DNA of 64,000 nt from Chitinophaga pinensis (GTDB taxonomy: Bacteria; Bacteroidota; Bacteroidia; Chitinophagales; Chitinophagaceae): assembly GCA_902167325.1 (NCBI GenBank), contig LR632930.1:3596001-3660000 (forward strand), written 5' to 3'. Numbering within the stretch: the stretch's first letter is position 1; each line of letters starts with the position of its first letter. Shown here in pieces: positions 61,898-64,000 of the stretch. Made by a program: the position numbers and the translations under genes. Under the pieces are notes generated by a model that ran no database searches, was not told the DNA's origin, and saw only the letters and a program-made list of their open reading frames with translations.

Positions 61898-63649
61898 ATG
61901 AAAATAACGGCAAGAGGGATCTGTATACTGAGCATAATTTGCTGTGCGTCGATAGCCTGTAATAAGAAGTCGGGCGAACGTGTAAATGGGAATGGTGATG
62001 GAGATGGCGGCGATACCACCGGTCCGGTAGTATCGCCGCAGGACCCTGCCACAGCTGCAACCATCGGTTTGTTCATGGACGGGTGGAAGGAGAAATCGTT
62101 TACTGCACCGGCTTTTGAAGAGAAAGCACCTCCGGCGGCAGCACAGGTCGTCATTACTGCTGATGTGGCTAAAGTACTGACGAAGGTTCCGCCCACCATG
62201 CTGGGGAACAACACCAATATTTATATGACCCAGATGGTAACGGAGCCGAAACTGTTACAGCAATTGCAACAGCTTCAGCCACGCCTGTTACGCTTTCCGG
62301 GAGGTAATCTCAGCAGTATATTCTTTTGGAATGCAGCACCCGGAAATGCGCCCTTTGATGCACCTGCACAACTCACCGATGCAGAAGGGAAAACGATGCC
62401 CGCAGGGTATTGGTTTGGCGGGAATACGGATGGTTGGACGATGAGCACCGCCAACTATTACAATATGCTACAGCAAACCGGCAGCGAAGGGGTAATAACC
62501 GTCAATTACGGATATGCCCGTTACGGTACCGGTCCTGATCCCGTAGCCGCCGCAGCCCACCTCGCTGCAGCGTGGGTGCGGTACGACAATGGGAGAACGC
62601 GGTATTGGGAGATCGGGAATGAAAGTAATGGCACCTGGCAGGCAGGGTACCGGATCGATCCGGCTGCCAATAAGGACGGGCAACCGGAAATAGTTACCGG
62701 AGAGTTATATGGCCGGCATTGGCGTGTAATGGCTGATTCCATGCGGAAGGCAGCAGCAGCGTTGGGGCATACCATTTTCATCGGGGCGCAATTACTGGAG
62801 CATGACCCGCCTACATGGGCTACTGCAACCGATAAGAATTGGAATGAAGGCGTACTGAAGGAAGCCGGAGCATCGGCAGACTATTACATCGTGCATAGTT
62901 ATTACACGCCTTACAATACGAATTCCAATCCACCGGAAGTATTGGCCTCTGCAGAAACGGTAACCAAAGCGATGATGGAGTACCTTAAAACTACGGTACA
63001 GCGCCATAATGCCCCCATGAAGCCTGTAGCCCTGACGGAGTGGAACATCTTCGCAGTAGGATCGCAACAAATGGTGTCTCAGGTAGCAGGGATGCATGCT
63101 GTACTGGTTATCGGAGAATTACTGCGTAATGGTTTTGGTATGGCATGCCGGTGGGATCTGGCCAATGCCTGGGAAAACGGTAATGATCATGGGCTTTTCA
63201 GTCAGGGCGAAGGTGCCTCCGGTGAGGTAAAATGGAATGCAAGGCCTGCGTTTTTCTATCTCTACTTTTTACAGAAATGCCTGGGTAACCGTATGGTGGA
63301 AACCGTATTGCCGGCTTCAATTAATAATATTAATGCATATACAACCACCTTCAGCAGTGGCCATGCGGGCGTAGCCATCGTAAACCGCGCCGCATCTGTT
63401 CAAACCATTTCGCTGAGCCTGAAGAATTTCATAGCAGGCGAGCGGTATTACTGGTATGAGTTAACGGGTGGAGAGGGTGTAAGTCATTTCTCGAGGAAGG
63501 TATTTATCAACGGCAGCGGGCCATCCGGGATTGCCGGCGGGCCGGAAGATGCCGGGCGTGTAAAGGCCTGGTCTGCCAGAACGAAGGATGGTCTTCGTTT
63601 TGCGCTGCCACCGATGTCAGTAGTGTTCATCGTGGTTGAGCGTCAGTAA
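61898..63649 (+). CDS. clan GH-A glycoside hydrolase lipoprotein (GH51/GH39-like)
   Basis: 583 residues. The signal ends ASIAC (Cys21), then an acidic, Gly/Asp-rich linker (NGDGDGGD) suited to surface display. A TIM barrel carries the GH-A acid/base Glu242 in WEIGNES and the probable nucleophile Glu381 in LTEWNIF. RLLRFPGGNLSS and a C-terminal beta-sandwich also fit alpha-L-arabinofuranosidase-type GH51 proteins, though GH39- or GH44-like specificities are not excluded. It starts 2 bases after the SGBP gene; it is likely the surface enzyme that starts depolymerisation. Confidence 0.8.
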   Translation: MKITARGICILSIICCASIACNKKSGERVNGNGDGDGGDTTGPVVSPQDPATAATIGLFMDGWKEKSFTAPAFEEKAPPAAAQVVITADVAKVLTKVPPTMLGNNTNIYMTQMVTEPKLLQQLQQLQPRLLRFPGGNLSSIFFWNAAPGNAPFDAPAQLTDAEGKTMPAGYWFGGNTDGWTMSTANYYNMLQQTGSEGVITVNYGYARYGTGPDPVAAAAHLAAAWVRYDNGRTRYWEIGNESNGTWQAGYRIDPAANKDGQPEIVTGELYGRHWRVMADSMRKAAAALGHTIFIGAQLLEHDPPTWATATDKNWNEGVLKEAGASADYYIVHSYYTPYNTNSNPPEVLASAETVTKAMMEYLKTTVQRHNAPMKPVALTEWNIFAVGSQQMVSQVAGMHAVLVIGELLRNGFGMACRWDLANAWENGNDHGLFSQGEGASGEVKWNARPAFFYLYFLQKCLGNRMVETVLPASINNINAYTTTFSSGHAGVAIVNRAASVQTISLSLKNFIAGERYYWYELTGGEGVSHFSRKVFINGSGPSGIAGGPEDAGRVKAWSARTKDGLRFALPPMSVVFIVVERQ

Positions 63650-63682
63650 TACAACTGAATGCTACGTGTTATGTAATCATAT

Positions 63683-63717
63683 ACGCCGCTGATTTCAGCG
63701 GCGTTGCTCTTCTGTTT
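63683..63717 (+). terminator. PUL operon terminator
   Basis: ACGCCGCTGA pairs perfectly with TCAGCGGCGT, followed by a pyrimidine-rich tract ending in GTTTTAG. Confidence 0.65.
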
Positions 63718-63747
63718 TAGTTCTTTTGAGGATGCAATAAAAAACTG

Positions 63748-63788
63748 CATAAACAGGGTTCATAAAAGAGGATGAAACCTGTTTTATG
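63748..63788. repeat. inverted repeat after the PUL
   Basis: CATAAACAGGGTTCAT pairs, with one bulge, with ATGAAACCTGTTTTATG around a short purine loop. It has no U-tract, so it may be a 3'-end processing or binding structure. Confidence 0.5.
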
Positions 63789-63916
63789 GTAGTGATTGGG
63801 TATTCTAACCGTATTGTAATAGTATAATAACCGATTAAAATAACCGTATTAAGGCAATTGGAAAGTAGGGGGCTTCTAATATATGCTGATTTGCAGCAAC
63901 TTAGAATAAATTCATA

Positions 63917-63970
63917 GAAAAAAGCGGCAGATTGCAGGATTTTGGACCCTGTTTATCTGCCGCTTTTTTA
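63917..63970. terminator. bidirectional terminator-like hairpin near the window end
   Basis: AAAAAGCGGCAGAT pairs perfectly with ATCTGCCGCTTTTT, with a smaller inner pair CAGG/CCTG. The A-run and T-run flank it in both directions; it may end a gene beyond 64000 on the minus strand. Confidence 0.7.
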
Positions 63971-64000
63971 TTATACCAGATAGCTATGCCTGGGAAACTT

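Larger units (their letters stand above)
63650..64000. other. gene-free region after the PUL
   Basis: 351 bases with no ORF of note. It contains three hairpins (63683-63717, 63748-63788 and 63917-63970) and three TAACCG motifs at 63806, 63828 and 63841. Confidence 0.6.

Overview
The window looks like chromosomal DNA from a Bacteroidota bacterium, most likely Chitinophaga or a close relative. The evidence is a SusC/SusD pair with a hybrid two-component regulator, DUF1080, DUF4251 and DUF2341 proteins, many lipoproteins, LytTR and TonB-receptor genes, and promoter boxes of the Bacteroidota type (TTTG ... TAnnTTTG). Genes are densely packed on both strands. I see no rRNA, tRNA, insertion sequence, phage or CRISPR array.

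Layout. 0-5.4 kb: the tail of an FAD-dependent dehydrogenase, a PD40 lipoprotein, a DUF4242 protein, a nucleosidase-thioredoxin-like pair, a zinc-ribbon protein with a TerC-type membrane protein, and a small Rof-like protein. 5.6-9.5 kb: a 1074-residue protein joining a collagen-like glycine-rich region, two IPT/TIG domains and a probable papain-like Cys/His/Asp core, followed by a small secreted protein. 9.5-12.9 kb: a compact minus-strand locus of a TsdA-like dihaem cytochrome c, a secreted DsrE-like protein, an orphan periplasmic binding protein and a LysR regulator. A consensus promoter and a palindrome near -65 lie upstream of it. 13-25 kb: secreted hypothetical proteins, a Dabb protein, a phosphoesterase, an SRPBCC protein, a membrane nucleotide cyclase, a serine hydrolase fusion, an ECF sigma factor with a membrane partner, DUF1080 and a GH2 enzyme. 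25-29.4 kb: an M16 peptidase and a TauE/SafE-type exporter.

29.7-35.8 kb (minus): LytTR regulator, TonB-dependent receptor, parallel beta-helix lipoprotein and SO2930-type dihaem cytochrome lipoprotein, an apparent outer-envelope unit of unknown role. 35.9-43.7 kb: a CvfB-like RNA-binding protein, SRPBCC, a P1 peptidase, a secreted phosphoesterase, GH31 and an S10 carboxypeptidase. 43.7-51.2 kb: DinB, small membrane, lipo- and outer-membrane proteins, a FrnE-like DsbA protein, an ASCH-winged-helix protein and an M1 aminopeptidase. 51.5-63.7 kb: a polysaccharide-utilisation locus (hybrid regulator, SusC, SusD, IPT/TIG surface glycan-binding protein, clan GH-A glycosidase).

How the genes fit together. 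Most of the window serves capture and digestion of polymers at the cell envelope (PUL, GH2, GH31, M1, M16, S10, P1). Two separate modules pair c-type cytochromes with other exported proteins. The least explained items are the collagen/TIG/papain-like protein, the cytochrome-DsrE-binding-protein operon with its apparent LysR operator, the beta-helix/cytochrome/receptor unit, and a 430-base intergenic stretch that ends in a plus-strand terminator.
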